Source: Ruminococcus flavefaciens (lineage in GTDB: Bacteria; Bacillota; Clostridia; Oscillospirales; Ruminococcaceae). Taken from it: a DNA stretch of 51,539 nt. Below the pieces are notes generated by a model. It saw only the letters and a program-made list of their open reading frames with translations. It was not told where the DNA came from and made no database searches. A program made the translations under genes and the position numbers. The DNA lies in NCBI GenBank assembly GCA_002310115.1, contig DBYI01000107.1, positions 1 through 51,539 of the forward strand, given 5' to 3'. Shown piece by piece: positions 50,369 to 51,539 of the stretch (its first letter is position 1; each line of letters starts with the position of its first letter).

Positions 50369-51463
50369 TTAATCAGATTTCAACCAGTCTGTGCCGAATC
50401 GCATTGCAAGTTGATCGCATAGCACTAAGGCAGTCACGCTGTCTACAACAACTCTTGCACGATGTACGATAGCAGGATCATGGCGTCCTTTTATCTGTAA
50501 TGTAGTATTATCAAAAGATTTCAGGTCGATAGTATTTTGCTCCTTGAATATTGAGGGAGTTGGTTTTACTGCAGTTCTGAAAAGAATTGGCATTCCTGTA
50601 GTGATTCCACCTATTACTCCTCCATTGTTATTTGTGGGAGCTGTAACATTGTTGTTTTCAATGCGGAAGCAATCATTGCACTGACTTCCAAGCATATCTG
50701 CGGCTGCAAAGCCTGCGCCGAACTCAACTCCTTTTATGGCAGGTATGCTGAAAAGCGCATGAGCGAGAATACTTTCAAGAGTATCGAACCAGGGTTCACC
50801 TACACCAGCTGGAACTCCCGTAACTACAGTTTCAAGTCTGCCGCCTACGCTGTCGCTGTCCTGTTTTGCGGCAGTTATGGCAGCCTGCATTTCCTCGGCT
50901 TTTTTGTCGTCGAGAACTGCAAATTCCATACTATTTAGTCTATCGATATCTGTATTTAAATCATCGAATGTTCGGTCGAAAACTCCGCCACAGGATAGTA
51001 TATGAGTTCCAATTTTAATGCCTTTTCTACGAAGAGCTCCGATAGCTACGGCTCCTGCTGCAACTATGCCTGCGGTTATCCTTCCTGAAAAGTGTCCGCC
51101 ACCGCGGTAGTCCTGAAAGCCATGATACTTTATCTGCGCTGAAAAGTCTGCATGACCAGGACGAGCTTTGTATGCGAGCTCGCCATAATCCTTGCTTCTT
51201 GTATCCTGATTCTCTATTATAAATGTCATGGGAGTACCTGTAGTTCTGCCATTGAAAAGACCGCTGACTATTTTTACGCTGTCGGCTTCGCGTCGTGCTG
51301 TGGAAAGAGCTCCAACAGACTGACGGAGTTTCATTTGATAAGCGATAAATTCCTCGTCAACGGGTATTCCAGGGGCAATGCCGTCAAGAACAGCTCCTAT
51401 TGCTGAACCATGGCTCTCTCCGAAAATTGTAATGGAAACGCTTGAACCAAAGGTGTTTTTCAT
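50369..51463 (-). CDS. aroC: Chorismate synthase
   Basis: AroC makes chorismate from EPSP with reduced FMN, the last shared step to aromatic amino acids. The 364-residue product begins with the family motif FGESHGSAIGAVLDG (His17 region, near 14-28), has RPGHADF near 106, the GGGHFSGR block near 126-133, NNNGGVIGGITTG near 280 and GRHDP near 329. Length is normal. The start has AGGAGAT 8 nt upstream. Other shikimate genes are not in the window. A leader hairpin (51486-51505) and a -10-like TTATAAT lie just upstream. Confidence 0.96.
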   Translation of the reverse strand: MKNTFGSSVSITIFGESHGSAIGAVLDGIAPGIPVDEEFIAYQMKLRQSVGALSTARREADSVKIVSGLFNGRTTGTPMTFIIENQDTRSKDYGELAYKARPGHADFSAQIKYHGFQDYRGGGHFSGRITAGIVAAGAVAIGALRRKGIKIGTHILSCGGVFDRTFDDLNTDIDRLNSMEFAVLDDKKAEEMQAAITAAKQDSDSVGGRLETVVTGVPAGVGEPWFDTLESILAHALFSIPAIKGVEFGAGFAAADMLGSQCNDCFRIENNNVTAPTNNNGGVIGGITTGMPILFRTAVKPTPSIFKEQNTIDLKSFDNTTLQIKGRHDPAIVHRARVVVDSVTALVLCDQLAMRFGTDWLKSD

Positions 51464-51485
51464 GATCTCATCTCCTAAAACTTGT

Positions 51486-51505
51486 GAGCTCCTGAATATC
51501 GGAGC
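51486..51505 (-). promoter_or_regulatory. Leader hairpin of aroC
   Basis: AGCTCC and GGAGCT pair around TGAATATC, between a minus-strand TATAAT (about 51513-51518) and the start codon. The -35 lies at or beyond the window edge. It is too small to call an attenuator. Confidence 0.4.
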
Positions 51506-51539
51506 TATATAAATTATAACACTGAGACAGGCAAAATGT

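Noticed and set aside
1..51539. Mobile elements, prophage, tRNA or rRNA genes
   Set aside because: I looked for transposase, integrase and phage motifs and for tRNA cloverleaf ends and saw none; a tRNA scan would settle the last point.

Overview
The window looks like chromosomal DNA of a cellulolytic, low-to-moderate GC Clostridia member close to Ruminococcus (R. flavefaciens / R. albus type). The reasons are two GH5 cellulases and two other secreted proteins that carry type I dockerins joined by long threonine tracts, Firmicutes-style AGGAGG ribosome sites, TTGACA-17-TATAAT promoters (often with an extended TGn), intrinsic terminators, meso-DAP dehydrogenase, PyrR attenuation and CdaA/CdaR. 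I see no phage, insertion sequence, CRISPR array, tRNA or rRNA. The genus is an inference from gene content, not a database result.

Layout. 1-2421: an unknown membrane protein and a RodA/FtsW glycosyltransferase. 2463-4550: the most unusual locus, a promoter, a secreted dockerin protein with three LYG-type motifs in Thr-rich linkers, then a radical SAM/SPASM enzyme 1 nt downstream, closed by a terminator. 4628-10531: an M16C metalloprotease facing an operon of two M42 aminopeptidases and a GNAT acetyltransferase. 10646-16770: ddh, a cytosolic BspA-type LRR protein with zinc ribbons at both ends, a Thr-rich lipoprotein, a membrane protein that resembles a metal-site-less M50 protease, and a Sel1-repeat protein. 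16865-20973: cysteine desulfurase plus IscU, then an SDR epimerase and an iron alcohol dehydrogenase. 20975-26190: mostly minus-strand genes (M50 protease with a tiny membrane partner, DUF11 protein, short peptide deformylase, amidohydrolase, trmB) and a plus-strand PdaA-type deacetylase.

26356-33858 is a pyrimidine operon, pyrR-pyrC-pyrF-carA-carB, behind a PyrR-type attenuator. 34106-36067 is uvrB, preceded by REP-like palindromes. 36148-40625 holds two tandem cellulosomal GH5 cellulases. 40666-43356 is an NAD salvage unit: an NrtR-like Nudix regulator, a nicotinamidase-like hydrolase and nicotinate phosphoribosyltransferase, with AT-rich palindromes at both promoters. 43357-43972 has no protein gene but carries strong RNA hairpins, including an apparently self-standing terminated transcript. 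43973-51463 is all minus strand: a dockerin/BIg2/VanY carboxypeptidase, cdaR, cdaA, a cysteine-desulfurase-like enzyme overlapping a DUF3343 gene, and aroC.

Common themes are plant-cell-wall degradation (GH5 dockerin enzymes, and possibly the modified LYG protein docked on the same scaffold), cell-wall metabolism (RodA, Ddh, PdaA, VanY, CdaA/CdaR) and core anabolism. The best candidate for a little-described system is the LYG-dockerin protein with its radical SAM maturase. The orphan RNAs at 43430-43970 are the second.
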